Source of the DNA: Bacteroidota bacterium
Lineage (GTDB): Bacteria; Bacteroidota; Bacteroidia; Cytophagales; Cyclobacteriaceae
DNA length: 48,926 nucleotides
Assembly: GCA_027592755.1 (NCBI GenBank)
Contig: JAQCLE010000020.1
Coordinates: forward strand, 1 to 48,926
Direction of reading: 5' to 3'
Under the pieces are notes generated by a model. It was not told the DNA's origin. It saw only the letters and a list, made by a program, of their open reading frames with translations, and did no database searches. Shown in pieces: positions 9,940 through 18,856 of the stretch (positions within the stretch are counted from its first letter, which is position 1; each line of letters starts with the position of its first letter). A program made the position numbers and the translations under genes.

Positions 9940-10793
9940 TAATTTGTATCAATTGGCACCTGAATCTCAAGATTGGTCGAATCGAGCTCAACTACCCAAA
10001 GATCAACGCTCTCACCTATACGAATCTTGTCTTCTGACCTCGGTCTTTGTTTAAAAATTACTCCTGCAGGATATTGAAATTGCTGATAAGTCGAATCTCC
10101 ATCTTCAGAAATCATGATTTCCGTACCGAATGCTTCCTTTTCAAAACGAACATATCCCATTTTCAATCCTGATGCGACAACTGCAAATTCTGCATCTTCA
10201 TAATGCAAACCCACCAGGTCCGGAGCTTCAAAATCCTGTCTTCCCAAACCATCCCCAACCACCAGGTCAATGACAGATCCTTTTGGTATTAATTCATCTA
10301 TTTCAACTGTTTTGCCATTAAGAAGTTGATCTAAAACAGCGTTGGCAGCTAAATCAGGCTTATAGGTAATTTTTCCTCTTTTTAAATCTTTGCTTTGCAA
10401 AACCAATTGAGCATTCTTTACTGATCCGTCTATAAGATTAGGCATACGAACCATAGGGGGCCTTAATCCATTCAAGGTGATGTATATTTTTCTATTCTGC
10501 TTCACCTTAGAATTTGGAAGTGGAAATTGATTTAAAACTGACAAAGCTGGATAATCAGATGCAAATCCCGAATCAGGAAGAATTTCATATCTCAAATCTC
10601 TTTCCATCAAAAACTCATCAAGCTCATCGTAGCCAATTCCTTCCAAATTAGGAACAGTAATGGATTCCCCATGATTTGTGGATATGGGTAGATAAACATA
10701 AAAGAAGAAGATTACTAAGAAAATAGAAATGGCCACCATTATCACAAGGTTAATGGTCAATCTCTTTACTCGTTCCGGGATGAAGTCTAGCAC
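9939..10793 (-). CDS. membrane-anchored PASTA-domain protein
   Basis: A 284-residue protein with one transmembrane helix near the N-terminus (about 13-37) and a short cytoplasmic tail. About three PASTA repeats follow, near residues 40-110, 115-182 and 188-270; each has the pattern xVPNLxGxxxxxAxxxL and a lysine- or arginine-rich turn before the next. PASTA domains recognise peptidoglycan stem peptides or muropeptides. No kinase or transpeptidase domain is fused, so it is probably a periplasmic cell-wall sensor or scaffold. Sixteen bases separate it from the Ddl-like gene upstream and it overlaps the T9SS gene downstream by one base. Pairing of PASTA proteins with Ddl genes fits a common role at the cell wall. 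Confidence 0.85.
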   Translation of the reverse strand: MLDFIPERVKRLTINLVIMVAISIFLVIFFFYVYLPISTNHGESITVPNLEGIGYDELDEFLMERDLRYEILPDSGFASDYPALSVLNQFPLPNSKVKQNRKIYITLNGLRPPMVRMPNLIDGSVKNAQLVLQSKDLKRGKITYKPDLAANAVLDQLLNGKTVEIDELIPKGSVIDLVVGDGLGRQDFEAPDLVGLHYEDAEFAVVASGLKMGYVRFEKEAFGTEIMISEDGDSTYQQFQYPAGVIFKQRPRSEDKIRIGESVDLWVVELDSTNLEIQVPIDTN

Positions 10794-10809
10794 TTGTTTA
10801 AAGGTAAAT

Positions 10810-13488
10810 TTAATTTTCTACTTCAGATTTTCTTGATCTCATGGCATATTCAAGAATAGCGTCAATGAAATCGTAGGGTTTATAACCACTCAATGCCGTC
10901 TGATGAAAAATACAGGTTGCAGGTGTCATCCCAGGTAATGAATTTGCCTCAATTACTATTGTTTCAACCTTCCCATCCCCATAAATCCTGACAAAAGCAT
11001 CAATTCGAGCATATCCTTCAATCTTTAAAATCCTGGCTATTTGGTTGAGATCACTCCGAACTTTCTCTGAAATGCGCCTTTGTTCTATGGAGTTAGTTGA
11101 AAACCTTGCCGGTGTTATGTTTTGACCTTCACCCGCTAGGAATTTCTCTTCCAACGACAGGACTTCACCCGTTGCCAGTGTTTCTGAAGGTTCAAATATT
11201 TCGTATTCTATCTCATTTTTCGCATTTCTCTTTGTAAGTAATCCACCCGTAATTTCAAGAAAATGATCTGCCCCCTGAGCTTCTATTAGGTCTTCAACCA
11301 TGAAAAAATCCTTGATAGGAATTTCTTCGTTATTTTTAAGATTTAGTATCTCGGCTAATTTAGGATCAAGAGGTTCCTCATTTCTAAACATCAGTTCGCT
11401 AAAAGCAATTAATTCCTGGCGGTTCTTGATCTTCTTTACAGCCGAACTGCATCCATCATCAGACGGTTTGGCGATAAATGGATACTTAAACATATTTTCA
11501 ATTTTGTCGAATATTGCCTCCCGATCGTTACGGAATTCCGATCGATTCACCATGTACTGAGAGGCAATAGTAAAACCATGCTCATTCAAGATTTCTTTGG
11601 TTCCGAATTTGTCGATTGTAATTCCCGAGCTCTCAGGGCCTGAACCATTGTAAGGGATTCCCACTTTTTCTAATTCAAGCTGAATGGCACCGTCTTCACC
11701 CGGCCTGCCATGGAGTGCAATGAAAGCGACGTCAATTATCGATGAAAGTTGTTCGAAATCAATTCTAATCGGATGATCAATTGGTTCAGTCACATATTTT
11801 TCAGTTAAATCCCTACCCTCTTCTTTGATCCGTTCAATCACAGGTGACTTTCTAATATTTTTAATCTTATCCCTAATATCATCGGCATTGTCTTTAAGCA
11901 GGATATTAACCGGTATCGCGTGCAATTCGTAACCAGAATTATTTCCCGATAGGAATATTGGTAAAGGGAGATATTTACCTGAACTGGAAAGCTTCTGATA
12001 AATGTTCCTTCCGCTCTCAACCGAAATATGACGTTCTGTTGAATACCCTCCTAAAATAACTCCAACCCGAATCTGATCCTTTGATTGGTTATGAAGGGAG
12101 CGAATTTTAGTTTCCAAATCATCAAGTATCCAGCTCATTCGAGAATTATCCTTGCCTGATTTTATCCGCGATGCCAACGAGGTTCTTATAATGTATGTCA
12201 GAAACTGAGATGGATTTAAGCCAATTTCAGCAGCCTGATGGAAGAAAAAAGAAGAAGGCATCATTCCGGAAGTTGTATTCGGATCTGTGAGATAAATTTT
12301 GTTATCCGTCGAATAAAAACCATCAATCCGGGCATATACATCGCAATGCAGTGTCCGGAAAAGGTCGACACATCTCGACCTTATCTCCTCAATAGCCTCT
12401 TCTGGCAAGTCAATAGGTGTTACCTTTCTTATCACGCCTGGAAGGTATTTCGATCGGTAATCGAAAAGATCTTTCGATTTGACTATCTCCGTTGGTGGCA
12501 GTGCAATCGATCCCCCTTCACCCTCAATTACTATGCATGAGAATTCTTTCCCTTTGATGAATCCTTCCACCAGAACCTCTTCCTCAGAGTTCAGGGAAGT
12601 TAAATCGACGCCTGATTTGCCAGATGAAAATTCCGAATTGAGGTATTTCCATAATGCTTCAGGATGATAAATAACTTCTTTTTCGTGAATCAGGGGAAAA
12701 CCAAGGCCTTCACGAATATCGGTAAGACTCACAAGAAAATTACGCTTCTCTTCATCTGAAAACCTGTCCCATTCATTTTTAAGAATTCTTTTGATAAAGA
12801 ACGACTGATCGACCAATTTAGAGAAGAGATCAACATCATTTTGCTGTAAAATATTTACCCCTATGGATGAACCCTGATTAGGGGCCTTTATCACCATTGG
12901 CAATCCGATGGTTTTTACCAAATCTTTGAAGAGTACTCCCCCATCACCTGTCAACCACTCCTTCTTTGGGATTACGAGATGTTTCACGTCCTGAAAATGA
13001 CCGCTTTCAAGGTATTCCTTCTGGATTATCTTATTTACTCCAATTGCAGATGGGAGAATACCTGAGCCTGAGTATGGTATGCCATACCATTCCAATAGCC
13101 CTTGAATATTTCCATCCTCTCCAAATGGTCCGTGAAGTGCAAGAAAGGCGAAATCAAACAGCCCTTTGAATTCTTCGGGTTGAACTTTTTTTCCAATTGA
13201 TCCTATTATCTCATCCTGTAATTCCCTCGATAAATTCTGAAGCGACTCAATATAAACCTGGAAACCATTGGGTGACGGCGGCAGGAAAGTCAACGGGGGA
13301 TAGAAATCCCTGATCGTTCCTTTATAAATGAACTGCCAGTCAATGAGTATAAAATTGCCAAGGCTGTCAACAAAGATTGGTACGGGCTCGAAAATGGTTT
13401 TATTCAGATTATCATAAACCGTCCGTCCACCTGCGAATGATATTTCCCTTTCACGTGATTGACCCCCGAAGAATATCCCTATTTTCAT
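10810..13488 (-). CDS. double-length D-alanine-D-alanine ligase-like protein (two fused ATP-grasp Ddl units)
   Basis: An 892-residue protein containing two complete Ddl-like units, where an ordinary Ddl has 300-370 residues. Unit 1 (about 1-440) starts KIGIFFGGQSREREIS and has LHGPFGEDGNIQG (118-130), QGSSIG (205-210), ARID (386-389) and DPNTTSGMMPSS (402-412). Unit 2 (about 472-885) starts VGVILGGYSTERHIS and has LHGRPGEDGAIQ (592-603), SDDGCSSAV (676-684), ARID (827-830) and EANSLPGMTP (848-857). Ddl enzymes join two D-Ala for peptidoglycan. Unit 1 keeps the GSSxG loop but has Asp402 where Ddl has the metal-binding Glu. Unit 2 keeps that Glu but has a changed glycine loop, so the units may have split functions. 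It opens the operon with the PASTA gene. Confidence 0.88.
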   Translation of the reverse strand: MKIGIFFGGQSREREISFAGGRTVYDNLNKTIFEPVPIFVDSLGNFILIDWQFIYKGTIRDFYPPLTFLPPSPNGFQVYIESLQNLSRELQDEIIGSIGKKVQPEEFKGLFDFAFLALHGPFGEDGNIQGLLEWYGIPYSGSGILPSAIGVNKIIQKEYLESGHFQDVKHLVIPKKEWLTGDGGVLFKDLVKTIGLPMVIKAPNQGSSIGVNILQQNDVDLFSKLVDQSFFIKRILKNEWDRFSDEEKRNFLVSLTDIREGLGFPLIHEKEVIYHPEALWKYLNSEFSSGKSGVDLTSLNSEEEVLVEGFIKGKEFSCIVIEGEGGSIALPPTEIVKSKDLFDYRSKYLPGVIRKVTPIDLPEEAIEEIRSRCVDLFRTLHCDVYARIDGFYSTDNKIYLTDPNTTSGMMPSSFFFHQAAEIGLNPSQFLTYIIRTSLASRIKSGKDNSRMSWILDDLETKIRSLHNQSKDQIRVGVILGGYSTERHISVESGRNIYQKLSSSGKYLPLPIFLSGNNSGYELHAIPVNILLKDNADDIRDKIKNIRKSPVIERIKEEGRDLTEKYVTEPIDHPIRIDFEQLSSIIDVAFIALHGRPGEDGAIQLELEKVGIPYNGSGPESSGITIDKFGTKEILNEHGFTIASQYMVNRSEFRNDREAIFDKIENMFKYPFIAKPSDDGCSSAVKKIKNRQELIAFSELMFRNEEPLDPKLAEILNLKNNEEIPIKDFFMVEDLIEAQGADHFLEITGGLLTKRNAKNEIEYEIFEPSETLATGEVLSLEEKFLAGEGQNITPARFSTNSIEQRRISEKVRSDLNQIARILKIEGYARIDAFVRIYGDGKVETIVIEANSLPGMTPATCIFHQTALSGYKPYDFIDAILEYAMRSRKSEVEN

Positions 13489-13656
13489 TAAAAACGTCCA
13501 AGAATATGGGTGAGCAAGATAACAAAGAATGGTATTCGATAACGATTTTCAACTAATCGAAATTTTAATAACACAGCATTCACAATAATCTTAATGCAAT
13601 ACATGAGGATTTTTTAGTCAGCATTCTTAATTTCAGGCAATACACAAAATAAACTT

Positions 13657-14580
13657 ATGCAAACAATACTTGGCTCAAGCGGAATAATTGGAGTTGAATT
13701 GGCGAAAAGCCTGCCCAACCATACTGATAAAATCAGGCTAGTAAGCAGGAATCCAAAAATTGTGAATGGTACAGATGAAATCTTCCCCTGCGACCTTACC
13801 AACATTGACCAGGTGAAAAAAGCCCTGGAAGGCAGCGATGTAGCATACCTGACCGTAGGACTTGACTACAACCTGAAAGTTTGGGAGGAATTTTGGCCTA
13901 AAATTATGGCCAATGCCATTGAAGGCTGCAAGTTCAATGATTGTAAACTGGTGTTTTTTGACAACGTTTATATGTATGATGAAGATCAACTTCATCACAT
14001 GACCGAAGACACAGTAATCAACCCCCCTAGTAAGAAAGGAAAAGTAAGAGCAGAGATAGCAGAAACTCTCATGAATGCATGGGAGAAAGGGGAAATCATG
14101 GGTATGATTGCCCGGGCGCCTGATTTTTATGGTCCCGGAAATTCAAAAAGTATGTTAATGACTTCTGTGTATGATAATTTTAAGCAGGGTAAAAAAGCTA
14201 ATTGGCTTGGGTCAGTTGATTTTAAACACTCTTTTATTTATACTCCCGATGCTGGAAAAGCTACCGCCATGCTTGGTAATTCAGAGACTTCTTATAACCA
14301 GGTTTGGCACCTGCCAACTGCACCTGATCCACTTACTGGAAAGGAATGGATAGAAATTTTCGCAAGGGAAATGGATGTCAAACCCAAGTACCAGATTGCC
14401 GGAGAAACAATGGCAGGTATCCTAGGGCTTTTCAATCCCCTGATGAAAGAATTGGCAGAAATGATCTATCAGTATGATCGCGAATATGTATTTGATAGTA
14501 GCAAGTTTGAACATTATTTTAGTTTTAGACCTACATCTTATGCAAATGGCATTGACTCCATTGTCAGGCCAGCTAAGTAG
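13657..14580 (+). CDS. NAD(P)-dependent epimerase/dehydratase-like (atypical SDR)
   Basis: A 307-residue Rossmann-fold protein. The N-terminus MQTILGSSGIIGVELAKSL carries the GxxGxxG dinucleotide loop, and DVAYLTVGLDYN resembles the strand-4 region of extended or atypical SDRs. Then come VFFDNVYMYDEDQ, close to where the active-site Tyr sits, and IARAPDFYGPG, the RxxxxYGPG stretch of nucleoside-sugar epimerase relatives. The C-terminal half (WHLPTAPDPLTGKEWIEIF) is the substrate domain. A clear YxxxK pair is not obvious, so catalysis is uncertain and the substrate unknown. It stands alone, 168 bases from the divergent ddl-like gene and 47 bases before the TfoX-N gene. Confidence 0.8.
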   Translation: MQTILGSSGIIGVELAKSLPNHTDKIRLVSRNPKIVNGTDEIFPCDLTNIDQVKKALEGSDVAYLTVGLDYNLKVWEEFWPKIMANAIEGCKFNDCKLVFFDNVYMYDEDQLHHMTEDTVINPPSKKGKVRAEIAETLMNAWEKGEIMGMIARAPDFYGPGNSKSMLMTSVYDNFKQGKKANWLGSVDFKHSFIYTPDAGKATAMLGNSETSYNQVWHLPTAPDPLTGKEWIEIFAREMDVKPKYQIAGETMAGILGLFNPLMKELAEMIYQYDREYVFDSSKFEHYFSFRPTSYANGIDSIVRPAK

Positions 14581-14627
14581 AATGTCCGAAAAACAACTAG
14601 TAATTCGTCATATTAAAAGATTAACAC

Positions 14628-14975
14628 ATGGCTTACAATGAATTTCTGGCCGACAGAATCAGACAAGCGCTTAATCAAAAAAAGATCCAGTTTATCGATA
14701 AAAAAATGATGGGCGGATTGTGTTACATGATTGATGATAAAATGTGCCTGGGAATCGTTCAGGATCAACTTATGGCTCGCATTGATCCTGAAATTTACGA
14801 ACAATCTCTTTCTTTAAAAGGATGTCTTGAAATGGATTTTACCGGAAGAGCAATGAAAGGATTCGTTTATATAAGCCCGGAAGGTATTGATTTGGATACT
14901 GATCTTGATTACTGGATTAATCTTGCCCTTGAGTTTAATCCAAAGGCAAAATCAAGCAAGAAAAAGATAGCATAG
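14628..14975 (+). CDS. TfoX/Sxy N-terminal domain protein
   Basis: A 115-residue protein matching the free-standing TfoX N-terminal domain: AYNEFLADRIRQAL at the start, KKMMGGLCYMIDDKMCLGIVQDQLMARIDP in the middle, and FTGRAMKGFVYISPEG before a Lys-rich tail. In gamma-proteobacteria TfoX/Sxy is a competence regulator, but isolated N-domains in Bacteroidota have no established role. The C-terminal TfoX domain is absent. The next gene (UspA) converges on it with only one base between the stop codons. Confidence 0.85.
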   Translation: MAYNEFLADRIRQALNQKKIQFIDKKMMGGLCYMIDDKMCLGIVQDQLMARIDPEIYEQSLSLKGCLEMDFTGRAMKGFVYISPEGIDLDTDLDYWINLALEFNPKAKSSKKKIA

Positions 14976-14976
14976 A

Positions 14977-15831
14977 CTACTCCTGAAATATTAATAGCGG
15001 GAGTTTCGTGTCCATTGCCATTTTCTTGGTTTCACTTTTTTTGTAAATCGTTTCAATAAAACCGTGCTTTCTTGGAGTCATTACCAATAAATCCATTTTA
15101 TTCAATCTTGCAATTTCTTTTAGGCCATTGTGCACGTTGGGGTGGTTAAAATCATAGAACTGATGGTCTATGTCAGCAAATATTTCCTTCAATTTTTTTA
15201 AAACAACACTTTGATTAGGATTCACAGGATGATCTATCACATGTACAATGTGGAGCTTGGCTCCTGAAATATTGGCAAACTTCTTCAAAATATCTATTGA
15301 TTCCAGGCTTTCAAACTCCTTGAAATCAGCGGCAAACATGATGTTCTTAATTGATGTATGCTTTGCATCATCAGGTATGATAAGTAATGGTACATCTATC
15401 GAATTAACCAATGAAGATGCATTAGTTCCAAGAAATTTTTCACGTTCAGTAGAAATCTGGCTTCCTAAAATGACCATATCAATCTTTCCATCCTGATCAA
15501 GTTCTTTCAGCATTTCGGGCATGAAACTATGTTCTATTAAAAATGAAGTATTCACTAAACTCAATGCTGGAACCTTCTTCAAAATTTCAATTTTACGTTC
15601 ATACGCGGTCGTACTGTATTCAACATCAGACGCAGAACCAAATTCAAGTGCTGTGGATTGAAAGCAATGCAGGATTGTAATATCTGCTCCAATCATTTTA
15701 GCAAATTCAGCCGCATACATCAAACCCACATATGCGCTTTTTGAAAAGTTGAAAGGAACGCATATTTCTCTGATTGATGTTTTATTTTTGATTATCACTT
15801 CATCAACATAGTTAATTTCATAGCCTAGCAT
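14977..15831 (-). CDS. universal stress protein, two UspA domains
   Basis: A 284-residue cytoplasmic protein with two UspA-like domains in tandem, about 15-145 and 155-284. The first has ICVPFNFSKSAYVGLMYAAEFAKMIGADITILHC and VILGSQ; the second has IMFAADFKEFES and LLVMTPRKHGF. The ATP-binding G-2x-G-9x-G(S/T) loop is not complete in either domain, so it may belong to the non-ATP-binding class. Tandem Usp proteins of this size are common in Bacteroidota and are linked to stress or growth arrest. It is divergent from the SGNH hydrolase gene. Confidence 0.85.
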   Translation of the reverse strand: MLGYEINYVDEVIIKNKTSIREICVPFNFSKSAYVGLMYAAEFAKMIGADITILHCFQSTALEFGSASDVEYSTTAYERKIEILKKVPALSLVNTSFLIEHSFMPEMLKELDQDGKIDMVILGSQISTEREKFLGTNASSLVNSIDVPLLIIPDDAKHTSIKNIMFAADFKEFESLESIDILKKFANISGAKLHIVHVIDHPVNPNQSVVLKKLKEIFADIDHQFYDFNHPNVHNGLKEIARLNKMDLLVMTPRKHGFIETIYKKSETKKMAMDTKLPLLIFQE

Positions 15832-15887
15832 AGCTTCAGAGTTTGTTGTTTCGTCATATTTATGGTTTTTTTACATCGATTTGACTC

Positions 15888-16589
15888 ATGCAGATCATGT
15901 TGAAAAATGATTTAGGCTTTGTTTCCTATAATTTTCAGATAATGGCCAGGCAAATTTTAGTAATCCTTTCCCTTGTGTTATGCTGTTATTCCAACATTTA
16001 TGCCCAGGATGCCAAGAGGTTTGAAAAAGAGATAAGCAATTATCTCAAAGAAGATGCCTCCGGAATTCCGGCCAATCCTATCCTGTTTGTTGGCAGTTCA
16101 ACAATTCGAATGTGGAAGGATCTTGAAGTCTATTTCCCCAACAAGAATATTATCAACCGCGGTTTCGGAGGATCACAAATGAGTGATCTGCTCTATTATG
16201 CCAATGACTTAATCCTTAAATACAAACCTGTTAAAGTTTTTATTTATGAAGGAGACAACGATCTCGCCGCTGGTGAAAAGCCAAAAAAAATTCAGAAGGA
16301 AACAAAAAAACTTGTCAACCAGATATGGAAGAACCTACCAGAGACTGAAATTGTACTGATATCTGCAAAACCAAGCCTTGCACGTTGGGGTTTGAAGGAT
16401 AAGTATATCGAACTCAATCAATTATTTGAGAAATACTGTGCCGACAATGCCCGGGTCACTTTCGCCAGTACCTGGTCGATTATGCTTAAGGACGGAATAG
16501 TAAGGGATGATATTTTTATTGAAGATGGCCTGCATATGAACAAGACCGGTTATGATCTATGGGCTGAAGTCATCGGAAAATTTTTATGA
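15888..16589 (+). CDS. exported SGNH/GDSL-type hydrolase
   Basis: An SGNH-fold esterase/lipase-like protein. The four blocks are visible: FVGSSTIRMW (nucleophile Ser), RGFGGSQMSD (Gly), YEGDNDLAAG (Asn), and DGLHMNKTGYDLW near the end (catalytic Asp and His). The longest frame gives 233 residues, but ATG at 15942 is the likelier start: MARQILVILSLVLCCYSNIYAQ is a proper signal peptide and the 18 preceding residues do not fit one. The protein would be periplasmic or surface-exposed. Its stop overlaps the start of the PAP2 gene by 4 bases (ATGA), so the two are translationally coupled. Substrate unknown; an acyl ester of a lipid or glycan is typical. Confidence 0.87.
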   Translation: MQIMLKNDLGFVSYNFQIMARQILVILSLVLCCYSNIYAQDAKRFEKEISNYLKEDASGIPANPILFVGSSTIRMWKDLEVYFPNKNIINRGFGGSQMSDLLYYANDLILKYKPVKVFIYEGDNDLAAGEKPKKIQKETKKLVNQIWKNLPETEIVLISAKPSLARWGLKDKYIELNQLFEKYCADNARVTFASTWSIMLKDGIVRDDIFIEDGLHMNKTGYDLWAEVIGKFL

Positions 16590-17224
16590 TTGAACCTAAA
16601 ATCAGGTTCAATGTTTTTGTCCAACTAACATTTTTCTCATTACTCATTGGAGTAATTTTCATTGCCTTTTCACAAAAAGGAGATGCTGTTATTCTTTTTA
16701 ACAAACTCCATAATCCATTTCTTGATTCATTTTTTAAATATTATACATTCCTGGGTTCAGGATGGGTTATGGTCTTGGCAGCAGGGTTTTTCCTGTTTTA
16801 TCAATTTAGACTATCTCTTCTAACGGTAGTCATTGGTCTATTTCAAACAATAATTACGGGCCTTTTCAAGATGATCATTTTTTCTGATGCCCCCAGGCCA
16901 CTAACCTGGCTTAAGGATCAATATCCTTTGGATTTGGTGGAAGGCGCTGTCCAACTTTATTACCGAAGCTTTCCTAGTGGCCATTCGATGACCGCCTTCT
17001 CATTGGCAACCCTTTTTGCCCTTATGACAAATAATAAGCTTGCTCAGCTTACTTTGTTCATCTACGCCTTCTTTATCGGGGTGTCGCGGATATACCTCTC
17101 CCTTCACTTTTTGTCCGATGTTGTTTTTGGAGCCGTATTCGGCTTAATTGTAACGTTTTTGGGGATTTATCTATACTATAAACTGACCCTTTTTCAAAAT
17201 TACAGGCTTAGCGGGAAACTGTAA
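16586..17224 (+). CDS. PAP2-family membrane phosphatase
   Basis: A 212-residue integral membrane protein with about six hydrophobic segments and the three PAP2 motifs: K95-x8-RP (KMIIFSDAPRP), PSGH at 130-133 (RSFPSGHSMTAF), and SRxxxxxHxxxD at 167-178 (SRIYLSLHFLSD). These form the lipid phosphatase site that faces the periplasm. The family includes phosphatidylglycerophosphate, undecaprenyl-pyrophosphate and lipid A phosphatases, which sequence alone cannot separate. It is coupled to the SGNH hydrolase by a 4-base overlap. At the 3' end it overlaps the convergent GT39 gene by 17 bases. Confidence 0.92.
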   Translation: MIEPKIRFNVFVQLTFFSLLIGVIFIAFSQKGDAVILFNKLHNPFLDSFFKYYTFLGSGWVMVLAAGFFLFYQFRLSLLTVVIGLFQTIITGLFKMIIFSDAPRPLTWLKDQYPLDLVEGAVQLYYRSFPSGHSMTAFSLATLFALMTNNKLAQLTLFIYAFFIGVSRIYLSLHFLSDVVFGAVFGLIVTFLGIYLYYKLTLFQNYRLSGKL

Positions 17225-18791
17225 TCTCAGATTTTTCACGAAGCACCGCTGTTGTTGTTTGCTCGAAAAGATTTTGTTGGATTAATACTGTATCGAGATT
17301 AAGTCCATATAATTCATTTAGAACATTAGAACGGGTAATAATTATTGCATTGTCCTGTGTATTGAGATATTTTTCTATTTGATTAACCTGATCAAATACA
17401 GGTATTGACTGATTGAGATAGAAACTGAACGCAGGATTAAAAATATAGAAACTAGCCACATTTGATTCCTCATCAAGATAGTCTCCTGCCATTTTCACTG
17501 GATTCAAATCATCAATCTTTGGTACAAATTCAATAAACGCTATTCTGATAGAAAATATGAAAGCTAAAATAAATATAGCAATTCCTGGAATTAGCTTGTT
17601 GTACAAAAGCATCGCTCCTCCAGTTAGTACTCCAAAAATTATCGGCATAGCGGACCATAAACCCTCAACCAAAAGATTCGAATAATTTTCATTATCTAAG
17701 AGATAACCTAATAATAACGGAATAATCATTGCAAATGCCATCAGAATAATAATCCATAATTTTTCGATGGCATGAGGTGTTTTAGTTTTTGAGAGGTAAT
17801 TGCCTATAACAATTGCAACAAACGGCAATGCCGGAGATACATAATTCGGCAACTTAGTTGCTGAGATCATAAATATCAAAAGTATCAGACCTACTGTGAG
17901 CAAACTCAGCAGAATAAAATCATTGGCCCTGTCTTTTATAGCTTGTCCAATGGCCGAGATGCTGAAAATTCCCAATGGGAGTGCCATTATGAGCAGATAT
18001 CCCATAGGAAGAAGAAAAAATCCACCATGCCCCTCCAAAGGGTTAATAAAACGATTGTAATTATGGTCAACAAAAAACCCTTCAACCCATGCCCAATCAG
18101 TCATAAATCCCACACTTAAGTACCAGGGTAACGTTAATATCAGGAAAATTGCAAGACCATGATGCGGTCTCAAATCTTTGATCCATTTTAATTTCACGCC
18201 ATTTCTAATCACACCAAAAGCTAAAGCCACACCTCCAGGAATAATGACACCGATTGGGCCCTTTGTAAGCATAGCCAGTGCACAGGCTATATAAAATGAA
18301 TAGATCCAAACAGGTTTATTGTAATTATAGCCTTCATAAAATGAAAAAATAGCCAAAACAATAAGAAAGATTAGGTATGGATCAGGAACTGCCAGGTGAA
18401 ATTGTAGCATAAAACCTATTGAGGAAATTAAAGCTAAAGAGATAAATACGGCGGACCTTATTCCAAGATATCTTTGACTAAAAAGATAGACCGCTGCAAG
18501 TGTTAACACACCAAAAAAAACTGAAAAAAATCTTGCTGCGAACTCATTTACTCCAAAGAATGCATATGCAAGACGCATGAAATAATAATGAAGAGGTGGT
18601 TTATCCATTCTCAATTCTCCATTGAAAGTCGGTATGATCCAACTACCAGATTCCATCATTTCCCTGGCGCACTGTGCATTCTTTGCTTCATCCAAGAGAT
18701 AGATTGAATGTCCCCCAATATTCGAACTCAGAACAATTGAACCCAGGGCAATTACCATTGCCAATAATCCTATCCACAAATAATCTTTCAC
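17208..18791 (-). CDS. ArnT-like glycosyltransferase (GT39/PMT family)
   Basis: A 527-residue multi-pass membrane protein of the PMT_2/ArnT type, which moves a sugar from a polyprenyl-phosphate donor to lipid A or another acceptor on the periplasmic side. The first periplasmic loop has YLLDEAKNAQCAREM with the acidic pair Asp34-Glu35, followed by MDKPPLHYYFM. About twelve hydrophobic helices follow. A soluble C-terminal segment (about 430-527, SNVASFYIFNPAFSFYLNQS) matches the cap region of these enzymes. Its acceptor is unknown. It is convergent with PAP2 (17-base overlap) and divergent from the BamA-like gene, with 65 bases between the starts. Confidence 0.87.
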   Translation of the reverse strand: MKDYLWIGLLAMVIALGSIVLSSNIGGHSIYLLDEAKNAQCAREMMESGSWIIPTFNGELRMDKPPLHYYFMRLAYAFFGVNEFAARFFSVFFGVLTLAAVYLFSQRYLGIRSAVFISLALISSIGFMLQFHLAVPDPYLIFLIVLAIFSFYEGYNYNKPVWIYSFYIACALAMLTKGPIGVIIPGGVALAFGVIRNGVKLKWIKDLRPHHGLAIFLILTLPWYLSVGFMTDWAWVEGFFVDHNYNRFINPLEGHGGFFLLPMGYLLIMALPLGIFSISAIGQAIKDRANDFILLSLLTVGLILLIFMISATKLPNYVSPALPFVAIVIGNYLSKTKTPHAIEKLWIIILMAFAMIIPLLLGYLLDNENYSNLLVEGLWSAMPIIFGVLTGGAMLLYNKLIPGIAIFILAFIFSIRIAFIEFVPKIDDLNPVKMAGDYLDEESNVASFYIFNPAFSFYLNQSIPVFDQVNQIEKYLNTQDNAIIITRSNVLNELYGLNLDTVLIQQNLFEQTTTAVLREKSEITVSR

Positions 18792-18802
18792 GTCAACAAT
18801 TC

Positions 18803-18833
18803 TTTAACTGGCAAAATAATGAGAGTATTTTTG
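18803..18833 (+). promoter_or_regulatory. likely promoter of the BamA-like gene
   Basis: TTTA at 18803-18806, a 19-base spacer, then TATTTTTG at 18826-18833: the -7 box matches TAnnTTTG exactly and the -33 box matches TTTG in three of four positions. The TTG start codon lies 24 bases further on. Confidence 0.5.
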
Positions 18834-18856
18834 GTAAGTGAAAGGAATACTCAAAA

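Noticed and set aside
15888-15941. ATG at 15888 as the start of the SGNH hydrolase
   Set aside because: The extra 18 residues break the signal-peptide pattern, which begins cleanly at 15942.
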